The notes below the pieces were generated by a model. It worked only from the letters and a program-made list of their open reading frames with translations. It was not told where the DNA came from and made no database searches. This document shows positions 1 through 7,967 of a DNA stretch of 64,000 nt, one piece after another. Every line of letters starts with the position of its first letter. The stretch's first letter is position 1. Source of the stretch: Aerococcaceae bacterium NML190073 (GTDB taxonomy: Bacteria > Bacillota > Bacilli > Lactobacillales > Aerococcaceae); the NCBI GenBank assembly GCA_026131555.1, contig JAMXJH010000001.1:124001-188000 (forward strand), in the 5' to 3' direction. The position numbers were made by a program, and so were the translations under genes.

Positions 1-1563
1 AATCGTCTGATTGAGTCCGAAGCCTTCACAAATGGTACGCGTTTGACGTACTAGACGCTGTTTGGCACTCAATTGCCCCGGTGTGCTCGGAACCGCCGGC
101 AATGTCGCCGGCAAACGGTCATAACCATAAATACGCGCAATTTCTTCAAGAATATCTGCTTCAATTGTAATATCCCAACGGCGTGCCGGTACCTTCACAG
201 TGAAACTTTCCGCTTCCAATGCACATTCGAAGCCTAATCTTTGGAAAATTTCCGCTACTTCTTGTGGACTCAATGTAATCCCTAACTTTTGCGGAATACG
301 GTCATATCGCACCGTAATGCTCGGTTCGCAAACTTCTAATGTATCCACTTCAGCTACACCTGCTGCGACATGTCCGCCTCCAAGCTGTGCCATCCAAATA
401 GCCGCTTGCTCACCGGCTTCGTGAATTGTTGCTAAGTTGATGCCTTTTTCGAAGCGGGCGCTGGATTCTGAACGCAAATTGAACTTCTTGGAAGTTGTAC
501 GAACACGAATCGGGTCAAAGACCGCCGTTTCTAACAAAATATTGCGTGTCGTTTCCGTCACTTCTGAGTCTAATCCACCCATTACTCCAGCTAAGGCGAT
601 TGGCGTTTCACCATCCATAATCAACATATCTTCACTGGACAGTATGCGTTCTACACCGTCTAATGTTGTAAACTTCATACCTTCTGACGCTACTTGAACA
701 GACACATTTTTGTGCGATAACGTATCGTAATCGAAGGCGTGCATCGGTTGTCCATACAATAGCAAGAAATAATTTGTAATGTCGACAATATTGTTAATTG
801 GACGAATGCCGGCTTTCATCAGACGCATTTGTAACCAAAGCGGGCTTTCGCCGATTCTAACATTACGGATCAAGCGCAATTGGTATTTCGGTGCCAACAT
901 CTCATCTTTGACAGATACTTGTACAGACTCGTTCACATCGCTCGACGAATCGAAATGTACGTTCTCCTTTAAAGCAAATTCTGGCTGTTGATGCGTAATT
1001 GCTCCAACTTCATGTGCGGCACCACGCATACTCAATGCATCCGCTCGGTTCGGTGTAATCGATAACTCCAACACAGAGTCATTTAGTTTCAGATAGTCGA
1101 CCACACTGTCCCCCACAGGCGCGTCCTTCGGCAACAAGAACAAGCCGTCGGCATATTGCTTCGGTACCACAGAATCGCTGAATCCTAATTCTTGCAATGA
1201 ACAGAGCATTCCTTCCGACACTTCACCACGCAATTTACCTTTCTTAATCTTGATTCCTCCCGGCAAAATCGCCCCCGGTAAAGCCGTAATCACTTTTGCC
1301 CCGACAACCACATTGTCCGCACCACAAACAATTTGCAACAAATCGCCTTCACCGACATATACTTCACAAATGTGTAAGTGATCGCTGTTCGGATGGTCGA
1401 CAACGCTCACAACACGCCCAATCACAAGGTTCGATATTCCCTCTGCAAAATTCTCGACACCTTCAATTTCAATACCGGTACGAGACATTTTGTCGGCGAG
1501 TGTGGTAGCCGGCCATTCATCTAAATTTAGGAAATCTTGTAGCCATTCAACTGATAGTTTCAT
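1..1563 (-). CDS. pheT: Phenylalanyl-tRNA synthetase beta subunit, 3' end missing
   Basis: Beta subunit of the alpha2-beta2 enzyme that charges tRNA-Phe in the cytoplasm. The frame opens with ATG at 1563 and stays open to base 1, giving 521 of the roughly 800 residues usual for PheT, so the C-terminal B6-B8 part lies outside the window. The N-terminus (MKLSVEWLQDFLNL) is typical and leads into the EMAP-like tRNA-binding domain and the B3/B4 editing region. The last visible residues (EGFGLNQTI) match the region after the B5 DNA-binding-like domain. The start codon follows the pheS stop codon directly, so the two are translationally coupled and share the T-box leader. Identity is secure; only the truncation limits the call. 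Confidence 0.95.
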   Translation of the reverse strand, partial: MKLSVEWLQDFLNLDEWPATTLADKMSRTGIEIEGVENFAEGISNLVIGRVVSVVDHPNSDHLHICEVYVGEGDLLQIVCGADNVVVGAKVITALPGAILPGGIKIKKGKLRGEVSEGMLCSLQELGFSDSVVPKQYADGLFLLPKDAPVGDSVVDYLKLNDSVLELSITPNRADALSMRGAAHEVGAITHQQPEFALKENVHFDSSSDVNESVQVSVKDEMLAPKYQLRLIRNVRIGESPLWLQMRLMKAGIRPINNIVDITNYFLLLYGQPMHAFDYDTLSHKNVSVQVASEGMKFTTLDGVERILSSEDMLIMDGETPIALAGVMGGLDSEVTETTRNILLETAVFDPIRVRTTSKKFNLRSESSARFEKGINLATIHEAGEQAAIWMAQLGGGHVAAGVAEVDTLEVCEPSITVRYDRIPQKLGITLSPQEVAEIFQRLGFECALEAESFTVKVPARRWDITIEADILEEIARIYGYDRLPATLPAVPSTPGQLSAKQRLVRQTRTICEGFGLNQTI

Positions 1564-2622
1564 CTAGTTCTGTCCTCCTTTGAACTGAGTTAAGAAGCGT
1601 AAATCATTTTGGTAGAAATGGCGAATATCATCGATATTGTATTTCAACATCGCAACGCGATCCGGTCCTAAACCAAAGGCAAAGCCGCTATACTTGGTCG
1701 AGTCAATGCCCGCCATTTCAAGAACATTCGGGTGAACCATACCTGCACCGAGAATTTCAATCCAACCGGTCTGTTTGCAAACTGAGCACCCTTCACCGCC
1801 GCATTTGAAACAACTAACATCCACTTCAACGGACGGCTCTGTGAACGGAAAGTAACTTGGACGCAAGCGAATTTCTCTTTCCTCGCCGAATAATTTCTGA
1901 CCGAATTGTTGCAAAGTCCCTTTCAAATCTGCCATTGTAACGCATTCATCAATGACCAATCCTTCAATTTGATGAAATTGATGCGAATGTGTCGCATCAT
2001 CGCTATCACGGCGGAATACTTTCCCCGGACTAATCATCTTCAACGATCCTTTGCTGAAATCGTGCTGTTCCATTGTCCGCGCTTGAACAGGCGACGTGTG
2101 CGTACGCAACAAAACTTCTGAATCAATGTAGAAGGTATCTTGCATATCACGTGCCGGATGTGTCTTCGGCAAGTTCATCATCTCGAAGTTGTAGTGGTCC
2201 AATTCCACCTCGGGTCCTTCGACAATTTGATAGCCCATCCCGATAAAAAGATCTTCGATTTCTTCCATGGTTTGCGTAATGATATGGCGAGCCCCTACTG
2301 GTCGTTGTGTTCCCGGTAACGTAACATCCAACGTTTCTCTCTGCAATTTCAAATGGATGGCCATTTCTTCTAATTTCAGTTGATGCTCTGCCAACAATTG
2401 CTCAAATTCTTCTTTAATTTCATTCATCAGCTGTCCTAATTTAGGACGCTCTTCAGCCGATAAGTCGCGCATTACTTTGGCAACATCAGCTAATAGTCCT
2501 TTTTTGCCCATGTAACGCACGCGCAACGCCTGCAATGCTTTCTCGTCCACCGCTTCTTGCAATTCAGGACGAAACTGTGTCCCTAATGCCTTCAGCGAAT
2601 CAATGTGTTTTTGAATATCCAT
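1564..2622 (-). CDS. pheS: Phenylalanyl-tRNA synthetase alpha subunit
   Basis: Catalytic alpha subunit of Phe-tRNA synthetase, 352 residues, the usual length. An N-terminal coiled-coil arm (about residues 1-85) is followed by the class II core with motif 2 ([19 protein letters not shown]) and motif 3 near the C-terminus ([13 protein letters not shown]). A cysteine-rich loop ([12 protein letters not shown]) precedes motif 3. The open frame extends upstream to 2874, but those 84 codons are the T-box leader. The sequence GGGGAGGATAC lies directly before two consecutive ATGs at 2625 and 2622; the second has the better spacing and is chosen, though 2625 is possible. The gene is first in the pheST operon and is controlled by the leader at 2640-2930. 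Confidence 0.97.
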   Translation of the reverse strand: MDIQKHIDSLKALGTQFRPELQEAVDEKALQALRVRYMGKKGLLADVAKVMRDLSAEERPKLGQLMNEIKEEFEQLLAEHQLKLEEMAIHLKLQRETLDVTLPGTQRPVGARHIITQTMEEIEDLFIGMGYQIVEGPEVELDHYNFEMMNLPKTHPARDMQDTFYIDSEVLLRTHTSPVQARTMEQHDFSKGSLKMISPGKVFRRDSDDATHSHQFHQIEGLVIDECVTMADLKGTLQQFGQKLFGEEREIRLRPSYFPFTEPSVEVDVSCFKCGGEGCSVCKQTGWIEILGAGMVHPNVLEMAGIDSTKYSGFAFGLGPDRVAMLKYNIDDIRHFYQNDLRFLTQFKGGQN

Positions 2623-2639
2623 CATGTATCCTCCCCATT

Positions 2640-2930
2640 CTATATACAAAAAAATACTCATCCCTAAAAAGGGACGAGTTATCGCGGTACCACCCTCGTT
2701 CTTAGAAAGCAGTTGCCTTCTAAGCACTTGATGCCTGTTAACCGTGGCAAACGGTATCCTTTTCAAAGCAGACAGCAACGATGAATATCTCGTTGCGTTC
2801 ACTTTTTGACAGATAGGTTCCAGAAGTGAAAGTTGCCCTCGACTTACTTGCTCAATTTCAGTCTTGTTGAGCATCCCTGTTCATTGCGAGTTTAACGGCT
2901 TCTATCATCACCAAACGATTATTTCGATAG
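2640..2930 (-). promoter_or_regulatory. T-box leader of pheST, tRNA-Phe responsive
   Basis: The minus-strand leader contains the invariant T-box AGGGTGGTACCGCG at 2683-2696, which pairs with the acceptor end of uncharged tRNA. It is followed by a terminator stem at 2656-2679 (ACTCGTCCC/GGGATGAGT) and a T-run at 2647-2655. In stem I, aligning the segment after the specifier with the tyrS leader in this window (ACTTCTGGAAC versus ACTTTGGAGC) places the specifier at 2828-2830, reading UUC (Phe). This fits the downstream genes. Known mechanism: uncharged tRNA-Phe stabilises the antiterminator. Confidence 0.95.
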
Positions 2931-2934
2931 TCTT

Positions 2935-2963
2935 AGTATAGTCGCTTTCGCTATGCTCGTCAA
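2935..2963 (-). promoter_or_regulatory. pheST promoter
   Basis: The sequence TTGACG (2958-2963), 17 bases, then TATACT (2935-2940), reading on the minus strand. Transcription would start near 2928, at the 5' edge of the T-box leader. It lies just beyond the stop codon of the M56 peptidase gene, and no terminator is evident between them. Confidence 0.8.
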
Positions 2964-2992
2964 TACACGGTTGCGGACAAATTCTGTTTGAT

Positions 2993-4411
2993 TTAGTCAT
3001 CATAATCTTCGTCGTCATCATCGTCGTCGTAATCGTCTACATCATCTTCTCCTTCATCGTCATCAACTTCGGGGGTTGCATATTGATATGCTATTTCCGG
3101 TGAAGTTGTGGAGGTAACAGAAGAAACGGCATTATTTGATTGTGTCGGTGTAGATGAGATTGGCTCTGTCGTTGAAGAAACTGAACGATTCTCTGTATTG
3201 CGTTGCGCGTGCACTGCATCCGATACGGTTCGAGAAGGTGTCGGCTTCACGGTATTACGATGCGATTGTGATACAACTTTCTTCGTGTCTTCTGCTGAGG
3301 ACGAACGTCCGTGTACACTTTTCGATTCGGATTTGATAGCAGGTAAATCCTCTATCATGGAGGTAGATGCTTTGTGCCCTGTGGCACTTGCTGCCGGCTG
3401 CACCAATACGAATACAGACCCTGATAGGAGAATCACACTCAATACCGTCGAAATCGCCATAAATGAGAAACGTTTCAGCTTGTTCGTCGTATCCATAATC
3501 GATAAGATACGCTTTTTGAAATTGAATTTCTTTCCATAAAAACAAGTCGACAACGCGATTGGTTTCGCAACATCGCGTGATAGCGTGCGAAGAATCATCT
3601 CTCCATAAGAACGGCGATAGTTGATGGAACGCCCTGCCAATAAAGTTGCATCGCAGAAAGCCTCGCCTTCCTCTTGCATAGCACTGCAACATAATTTGAC
3701 ACATGGGTTAAACCAGTGAAGGCTCATGGCGATAAGCCCTAATAAATTGATCCAAACGTCTTTATGGACGTAGTGGATTACTTCATGTTCCAATACCATA
3801 CTCATGGCTTCTTCTTTAAGTGGTGCATCAGGTAGCACAATCATCGGACGAACGAAGCCGACTAACATTGGACTTTTGACAAGTGAGCATCTTTTGAGCT
3901 GAATGGTACTCTTGGAAACACCATAAGTAGCCAGTATTCGTTCAAACAGATTCAAGACGGATGCATCGAATTCATTGTGTCCCCAACGCACTACCATTTG
4001 GCGGAAACGGTAATATTGCCACATAGAGCGACCGAACATGACCATTGCGCCGATTCCCCAAATAACAGTTCCACTTGCATAAAGGAAATACCCGACGCTG
4101 TAAGGAAATGAAGAGCCGGTAGAAGCCTTCGAAATCGACGCCTCTGTCGAATGTTCGGAAAGAATCTCACTTGATTGAGAGGTGGGCGCTTCTACCAATT
4201 CAGTTTCAGAAGGCTCATTGAACTGTACCAATCCCGTGCCAAATGATGGACGGATCGGAATAACCAATGCAAGTAACACTATTATCCAAATTGTGTAGCG
4301 TGTTTTTGCTGACAAGAGCTGTGGCTTTTTTTGGAAAAAGAACAGTAACAACAGAACAATCACAGACATTATCAAACTGGCTGATAATAGTGATAGGATA
4401 AAAGCTGTCAT
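2993..4411 (-). CDS. BlaR1/MecR1-type M56 membrane metallopeptidase with poly-acidic tail
   Basis: Membrane zinc peptidase of family M56, 472 residues, the sensor-protease type that inactivates BlaI-family repressors. Hydrophobic segments lie near residues 3-26, 38-52, 105-127 and 316-340. The zinc motif HEVIH is at 209-213 and the downstream ExxCD ligand region at 250-254. After the last membrane segment there is no penicillin-binding sensor domain as in BlaR1. Instead there is a Ser/Thr/Lys-rich stretch of about 100 residues ending in roughly 25 almost purely Asp/Glu/Tyr residues (447-472), expected outside the cell by BlaR1 topology. The gene follows the BlaI-type repressor gene by 9 bp. 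By analogy it cleaves that repressor or triggers its loss. The signal is unknown; the acidic tail suggests a cation or cationic peptide, which is inference. Confidence 0.85.
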   Translation of the reverse strand: MTAFILSLLSASLIMSVIVLLLLFFFQKKPQLLSAKTRYTIWIIVLLALVIPIRPSFGTGLVQFNEPSETELVEAPTSQSSEILSEHSTEASISKASTGSSFPYSVGYFLYASGTVIWGIGAMVMFGRSMWQYYRFRQMVVRWGHNEFDASVLNLFERILATYGVSKSTIQLKRCSLVKSPMLVGFVRPMIVLPDAPLKEEAMSMVLEHEVIHYVHKDVWINLLGLIAMSLHWFNPCVKLCCSAMQEEGEAFCDATLLAGRSINYRRSYGEMILRTLSRDVAKPIALSTCFYGKKFNFKKRILSIMDTTNKLKRFSFMAISTVLSVILLSGSVFVLVQPAASATGHKASTSMIEDLPAIKSESKSVHGRSSSAEDTKKVVSQSHRNTVKPTPSRTVSDAVHAQRNTENRSVSSTTEPISSTPTQSNNAVSSVTSTTSPEIAYQYATPEVDDDEGEDDVDDYDDDDDDEDYDD

Positions 4412-4420
4412 GTACGGACC

Positions 4421-4795
4421 CTACCCTTCCTTTAATAAATTCCTTAGCTCATCTAAATCTTCTGCAGACAATTCTTGACTGGCACATAGCGTTTTCACTA
4501 AACTACCAATTGAATTGCCTTCATAACGTTTCAAGAAATCTCCTGTTTCGATTTGTAAATATTCGTTTTCTGTAATAATCGGTGTGTATAAACGTTCTCT
4601 GCCTTTACGTTCACTCACCAAAAAACCTTTCTCGGTTAAACGTGTTAACATGGTGAGTAATGTTTGCGGCTTCCATGAAGTGCCCGTTTTAAGTTTCTCG
4701 GTAATTGTATGTGTACCTACTGGTGATTGCGAGCTCCAAATGGCTTTCATTACACTGAATTCTGCATCAGGAAGTCGTTTTATTGAATGCGTCAT
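4421..4795 (-). CDS. BlaI/MecI-family transcriptional repressor
   Basis: Winged-helix repressor of 124 residues, standard for the BlaI/MecI/CopY family. Residues 8-75 form the winged helix (DAEFSVMKAIW, then a recognition helix in WKPQTLLTMLTRL and a wing in VSERKGRERLYTP). The remainder is the dimerisation part. The CopY C-terminal CxC metal motif is absent, so a copper role is unlikely. The start is set by AAGGAGG 9 bases upstream of ATG 4795. The gene is co-transcribed with the M56 peptidase downstream. An operator-like TACATTTGTC overlaps its own transcription start, indicating autorepression. Two matching sites lie at the PepSY gene promoter, so that gene is the likely target. Confidence 0.9.
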   Translation of the reverse strand: MTHSIKRLPDAEFSVMKAIWSSQSPVGTHTITEKLKTGTSWKPQTLLTMLTRLTEKGFLVSERKGRERLYTPIITENEYLQIETGDFLKRYEGNSIGSLVKTLCASQELSAEDLDELRNLLKEG

Positions 4796-4814
4796 GAAAT
4801 AGTGCCTCCTTTTC

Positions 4815-4824
4815 TACATTTGTC
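4815..4824 (-). promoter_or_regulatory. Predicted BlaI-type operator at the repressor-peptidase operon
   Basis: TACATTTGTC, flanked as TTCTACAnnTGTCTAA exactly like two sites upstream of the PepSY gene. The TACA/TGT half-sites match the known BlaI/MecI/CopY operator style. It lies at the expected transcription start of the promoter at 4831-4859. Confidence 0.7.
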
Positions 4825-4830
4825 TAATTA

Positions 4831-4859
4831 ATTTTACGTGTTTTTCACTATTTTGTCAA
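4831..4859 (-). promoter_or_regulatory. Promoter of the BlaI-M56 operon
   Basis: On the minus strand TTGACA (4854-4859), 17 bases, TAAAAT (4831-4836). Near-consensus sigma-A promoter, with the predicted operator immediately downstream. Confidence 0.85.
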
Positions 4860-4882
4860 GCATAGTCCCTCCAAAATAGGAA

Positions 4883-4919
4883 AACGCCTCTTTTCACAAC
4901 GAATGCAAAAAGAAGCGTT
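4883..4919 (-). terminator. Terminator of the PepSY gene
   Basis: Stem AACGCTTCTTTT/AAAAGAGGCGTT with one mismatch, followed by a T-rich stretch on the minus strand. It separates the PepSY gene from the repressor promoter 24 bp further on. Confidence 0.6.
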
Positions 4920-4964
4920 CAAGAGGGGAGATCGAGTTATTTTTGCCTACTTGTGAATTAAATG

Positions 4965-5750
4965 TTAATCATCATCATCTTCATCGTCGTAGTCATCATC
5001 GTAATCGTAATCGTCATCGTCGTAGTCGTAACGATCGTCGAAATCATAGTCATCGTAGTCGTAGTAGCCGTAATAACCGTGGCGACCATAGTCATTATCG
5101 TAGCGATCATCGTCATCATCATAATCATAACGATCATCGTAATCGTCACGGTCGTCCCAGTCGTAGTAATCATCGTCATGATCTACGTCCCATTCCCGAA
5201 TCGCGCCTGTTTGAGCATCAATTTCATATTCATACTCTTTACCGTCGCTATAGAACTTCACATCAATGACTTTGCGACCATTTTCATAGTCAATTTTTTC
5301 CGTCAAACGTTGTACATCTGCTTCTTTCAAGTTTGCGTGTTGTAAAGCAATTTGCTTAGCATTTACAGCAGTTGCATCCGTATTCGGTTGTTGTGGCTTC
5401 GGTGGCGCCGGTTGCTGCGGTTTCGGCGTATTTTGCGGCGGTGTTGGCGCTACAAAGTTTTCGATGTCCATGTCTTTATGAACAATCGCTCCGTTTGCCA
5501 CACTGATTTCATAGTCATATTCTTTGTTGCCTACGTAAAATTCAATATCGTACACTTGTACGCCGTTTTCCACATCGCGCTGATTTTTGATAAATACAAC
5601 GTCTTTTTCTTGAACTTTCGCATCGGCTAATGCAATTGCTTTAGCTTGTTCGGCTGTAATTCCCGCCGGTTGTGCTAATACATTGCCAGCTGTTGATAAA
5701 ACACTTGCGCTTAATAAACCTAAAGTTAATTTAATGAAATTTTTATTCAT
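4965..5750 (-). CDS. Secreted protein with two PepSY domains and a long Asp/Tyr-rich tail
   Basis: Exported protein of 261 residues. A signal peptide occupies about 1-26 (cleavage after VLA). PepSY domain 1 covers about 30-97 and a Pro/Gln linker 101-124. PepSY domain 2 covers about 128-190; both repeats share the A(L/K)A..KY(E/D)YEI..NGAI pattern. Residues 190-261 are an intrinsically disordered-looking tail dominated by Asp and Tyr with scattered Arg, Gly and His. AAGGAG lies 11 bases before ATG 5750. PepSY domains are known as extracellular inhibitory or scaffold modules, often near peptidases; the tail probably binds cations, which is inference. The gene has its own promoter with two BlaI-type operators, tying it to the neighbouring repressor-peptidase pair. 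Exact function unknown. Confidence 0.85.
   Translation of the reverse strand: MNKNFIKLTLGLLSASVLSTAGNVLAQPAGITAEQAKAIALADAKVQEKDVVFIKNQRDVENGVQVYDIEFYVGNKEYDYEISVANGAIVHKDMDIENFVAPTPPQNTPKPQQPAPPKPQQPNTDATAVNAKQIALQHANLKEADVQRLTEKIDYENGRKVIDVKFYSDGKEYEYEIDAQTGAIREWDVDHDDDYYDWDDRDDYDDRYDYDDDDDRYDNDYGRHGYYGYYDYDDYDFDDRYDYDDDDYDYDDDYDDEDDDD
4968..5185 (-). repeat. Low-complexity GAT/GAC/TAT codon tract
   Basis: Irregular trinucleotide tract encoding the Asp/Tyr tail of the PepSY protein. Codons vary between GAT and GAC, so selection on the peptide rather than slippage of a pure DNA repeat is the simpler reading. Length variation between strains would be expected. Confidence 0.8.
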
Positions 5751-5878
5751 GTCAATTTCGCTCCTTCAAATTAGTAATAATTTTTTACATAGCATCTGTT
5801 CCACATCTACTATGACAAGCTTGTCGACAGATTCAAACGTCTTACAACATTAGCTACGTGCTGTAAATAACGACGTTC

Positions 5879-5909
5879 TACAACTGTCTAACTACATTCT
5901 ACACTTGTC
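5879..5909 (-). promoter_or_regulatory. Paired BlaI-type operators of the PepSY gene
   Basis: Two sites, TACAACTGTC (5879-5888) and TACACTTGTC (5900-5909), start 21 bp apart, two helical turns. One overlaps the -10 and spacer of the promoter, the other covers the transcription start region. Both share the flanks of the site at 4815-4824. Confidence 0.75.
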
Positions 5910-5924
5910 TTTTTGGTTTGTCAA
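5896..5924 (-). promoter_or_regulatory. Promoter of the PepSY gene
   Basis: Minus strand TTGACA (5919-5924), 17 bases, TAGAAT (5896-5901). The predicted 5' untranslated region is about 140 bases long and includes a perfect 12-bp palindrome GACAAGCTTGTC at 5814-5825. Confidence 0.85.
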
Positions 5925-6004
5925 CACTTTTATTAAAAAAATTTTTTGCCCTATCAACATTTAGCTTTAAGTGGCAGTGCACCACCTTATCAATGGCATA
6001 AAAA

Positions 6005-6030
6005 AAGAACAAAGCCGAAGCCCTGTTCTT
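6005..6030 (-). terminator. Terminator after peptide-binding protein gene 4
   Basis: Stem AAGAACA...TGTTCTT with a GC-rich inner part, followed on the minus strand by a run of T. Confidence 0.85.
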
Positions 6031-6040
6031 TACTTTTATA

Positions 6041-7801
6041 TTATTCCGCTAATGGTTTGTCTGCTGTTAATTCCACATCTGCCCAAGATAAATCAGAGTT
6101 TGTATCAATAGTGTAGTTTTTAACACGGTTGTTAACCCCTACTAATGCGTAGCGATACAAGGTTGGGAACGCCGGTACCGTATCTACCATGTATTGTTGC
6201 CATTCTCTGAAGGCTTTTTTCTTGAATGCCAAGTCAAATGACTCGTCAGAAGTTAATTGGTCAATGAATGTATCCAATTCTTCTGAAGCAAAACGCGTGT
6301 AGTTGAATGGAGCTGTACGTCCCCATAATCCATCCGGCGTTGGGTCTCCACCGACTGAGAACGCCCCTAAGAAAATATCAATTTCAGGATCATCGGCTTT
6401 CACACGGTCATAGAATGAATTGAACTCTAACAAACGACCATCTGTCAATTCCACATTCACACCGATTGCCTTCCATGATTCAACATAATATTGTGCTAAA
6501 GGTTCCGCTGTTTCGCCACCGGACATGGAAGCAAACTTCAATGTAAATGGTTTACCACTTGGATCTTCCACGAAACCATCGCCGTCTTTATCTTCGAAGC
6601 CTGCTTCTGTCAGCAATGTTTTTGCTTTAGCTTCATCGTACGTATAACCTTCGATATCTTCTGCATACCATTCCTTAAAGTTTGGCGTCACAAGCGTGTT
6701 CGCTCCGATACGTAAGCCATTATAGAATTTCTCACCAACAGCATTGTTATCCACCGCATACGCCAACGCTTTACGTAAGTTGACATTTGCCAATACTTTG
6801 GTATCGTCTACTTCAACTTCGTTCTTCTCGTCATTCCATTTACCTAACTTGAAGCCGACATATGTGTAAGCATTTTGGAGTTCGCCTAAGATTTGGAAAT
6901 TTGTCGCATCTTTGTAAGTTGGATAAGTATCCGCCGGTAAGTCAATCAAGTCATAACGTCCTGACTTCATTTCCTCAGGTGCTGTTGTTTCTGATACAAC
7001 TTCCAATACTACACCATCTAATTTAGGTTTGCCACGCCAGTAGTATTCATTTGCTACATACGTTACAGATTCGCCCGGTGTAATTGACTCCACCTTGAAC
7101 GGACCGAAACCGATAGGTTTTTTGCGGACTACTTCTGAATCTGCCATGTCCGCTACTTCAATGCCTTCAAAAGCGTGCTCCGGCTCAATGTAAGTTGCGA
7201 CTCCACCGCCGGCAATCAACATTGAGTTGCTGAATGTTTTGTAAGTGATTGTAAGTGTATAATCATCCACACGTTCCAAGCCGACAATTTTGTCCGTTTT
7301 GCCTTCGTGATAGTCGTCCATACCTACGACATTTGTAAATTGTTCGCCGTAACGAATACCTGTGTAATCCTTATGTCCGACCACGTAATAAGGGAAAATC
7401 ACGTCATCAATCGTAATCGGCTCGCCATCATCCCATTTATGTCCTTCCGGAATAGTAATCGTCACTTGCTTCTTCTCTTTATCGAATGAGATACGACCGA
7501 AGCCTTTGTCTGTATAGTTAAAGTCTGAGTCGTAAGAGATTAACGACTCATTGAATAGCGAGATGATTTTGGCATCCACATTCGTGTCATAAAACATTTT
7601 GTTCAACACGCCGGCAAACGTTTCGCCCGCCAATCCATACTTGAATGTACCACCATTGATGGCTTCACCTTGTGTGGTGGTGGTTTTCTCAAATGAGAGT
7701 CCTTCCGCTCCCACTATAGACACAGTTGTGTTAGCAACCACTGAACCTAATGTTAATGCAGTAGCTACTAAAGCTACTTGTCTTCTGAACATTCTTTTCA
7801 T
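6041..7801 (-). CDS. Peptide ABC transporter substrate-binding protein (OppA-like), copy 4
   Basis: Extracellular solute-binding protein, family 5 (SBP_bac_5), 586 residues, expected to capture oligopeptides for an Opp-type importer. The ATG at 7801 is preceded by AAAGGAG; a longer open frame to 7870 has no ribosome site and overlaps the promoter. A signal peptide (MKRMFRRQVALVATALTLGS...) ends near VGAEG and carries no lipobox cysteine. The family block GHKWDDGEPITIDDVIFPYYVVGHKDYTG lies near residues 120-150 and is shared by all four copies. It is the last and most diverged of four tandem paralogues. No permease or ATPase genes adjoin, so its transporter must be encoded elsewhere. Confidence 0.9.
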   Translation of the reverse strand: MKRMFRRQVALVATALTLGSVVANTTVSIVGAEGLSFEKTTTTQGEAINGGTFKYGLAGETFAGVLNKMFYDTNVDAKIISLFNESLISYDSDFNYTDKGFGRISFDKEKKQVTITIPEGHKWDDGEPITIDDVIFPYYVVGHKDYTGIRYGEQFTNVVGMDDYHEGKTDKIVGLERVDDYTLTITYKTFSNSMLIAGGGVATYIEPEHAFEGIEVADMADSEVVRKKPIGFGPFKVESITPGESVTYVANEYYWRGKPKLDGVVLEVVSETTAPEEMKSGRYDLIDLPADTYPTYKDATNFQILGELQNAYTYVGFKLGKWNDEKNEVEVDDTKVLANVNLRKALAYAVDNNAVGEKFYNGLRIGANTLVTPNFKEWYAEDIEGYTYDEAKAKTLLTEAGFEDKDGDGFVEDPSGKPFTLKFASMSGGETAEPLAQYYVESWKAIGVNVELTDGRLLEFNSFYDRVKADDPEIDIFLGAFSVGGDPTPDGLWGRTAPFNYTRFASEELDTFIDQLTSDESFDLAFKKKAFREWQQYMVDTVPAFPTLYRYALVGVNNRVKNYTIDTNSDLSWADVELTADKPLAE

Positions 7802-7841
7802 ACTTTTCTCCTTTAATATTGGATTTTTTTGACTATTCTTA

Positions 7842-7870
7842 ATACTACTGGGTTTCGCCATAGATTGCAA
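7842..7870 (-). promoter_or_regulatory. Promoter of peptide-binding protein copy 4
   Basis: Minus strand TTGCAA (7865-7870), 17 bases, TAGTAT (7842-7847), upstream of the ribosome site of the 6041-7801 gene. Confidence 0.6.
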
Positions 7871-7918
7871 GGATTTGCTGAATAATTTACAAAATACACG
7901 TAGCCCGTCTTACAAAAA

Positions 7919-7951
7919 AACATCAAGCAAAACAATGTTTTGCTTGATGTT
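7919..7951 (-). terminator. Terminator after peptide-binding protein copy 3
   Basis: Perfect 16-bp inverted repeat beginning AACATCAAGC, essentially no spacer, followed on the minus strand by seven T. Confidence 0.95.
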
Positions 7952-7967
7952 CCATTTAGATAACCAA

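Noticed and set aside
2626-2874. 84-codon N-terminal extension of pheS
   Set aside because: The segment is the T-box and its terminator; the ribosome site lies directly before ATG 2625/2622.
3108-3539. Plus-strand frame of 143 residues opposite the M56 gene
   Set aside because: Lies wholly inside the better-supported peptidase gene; no ribosome site or neighbours on that strand.
2993-4411. Beta-lactam sensor BlaR1
   Set aside because: The penicillin-binding sensor domain is missing; the C-terminus is a Ser/Thr-rich and acidic tail instead.
4421-4795. CopY-type copper repressor
   Set aside because: The C-terminal CxC metal-binding motif of CopY is absent and no copper ATPase gene is adjacent.
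4970-5180. CRISPR-like or satellite repeat
   Set aside because: Irregular codon-level repetition encoding Asp/Tyr; no constant repeat length or spacers.
4943-5269. Plus-strand His/Arg/Asn-rich frame opposite the acidic tail
   Set aside because: Third reading of the same low-complexity tract; no start context.
4962-5345. Plus-strand frame of 127 residues rich in Ile/Val opposite the PepSY gene
   Set aside because: It is the complement of the GAT/GAC/TAT tract; composition is an artefact and there is no ribosome site.
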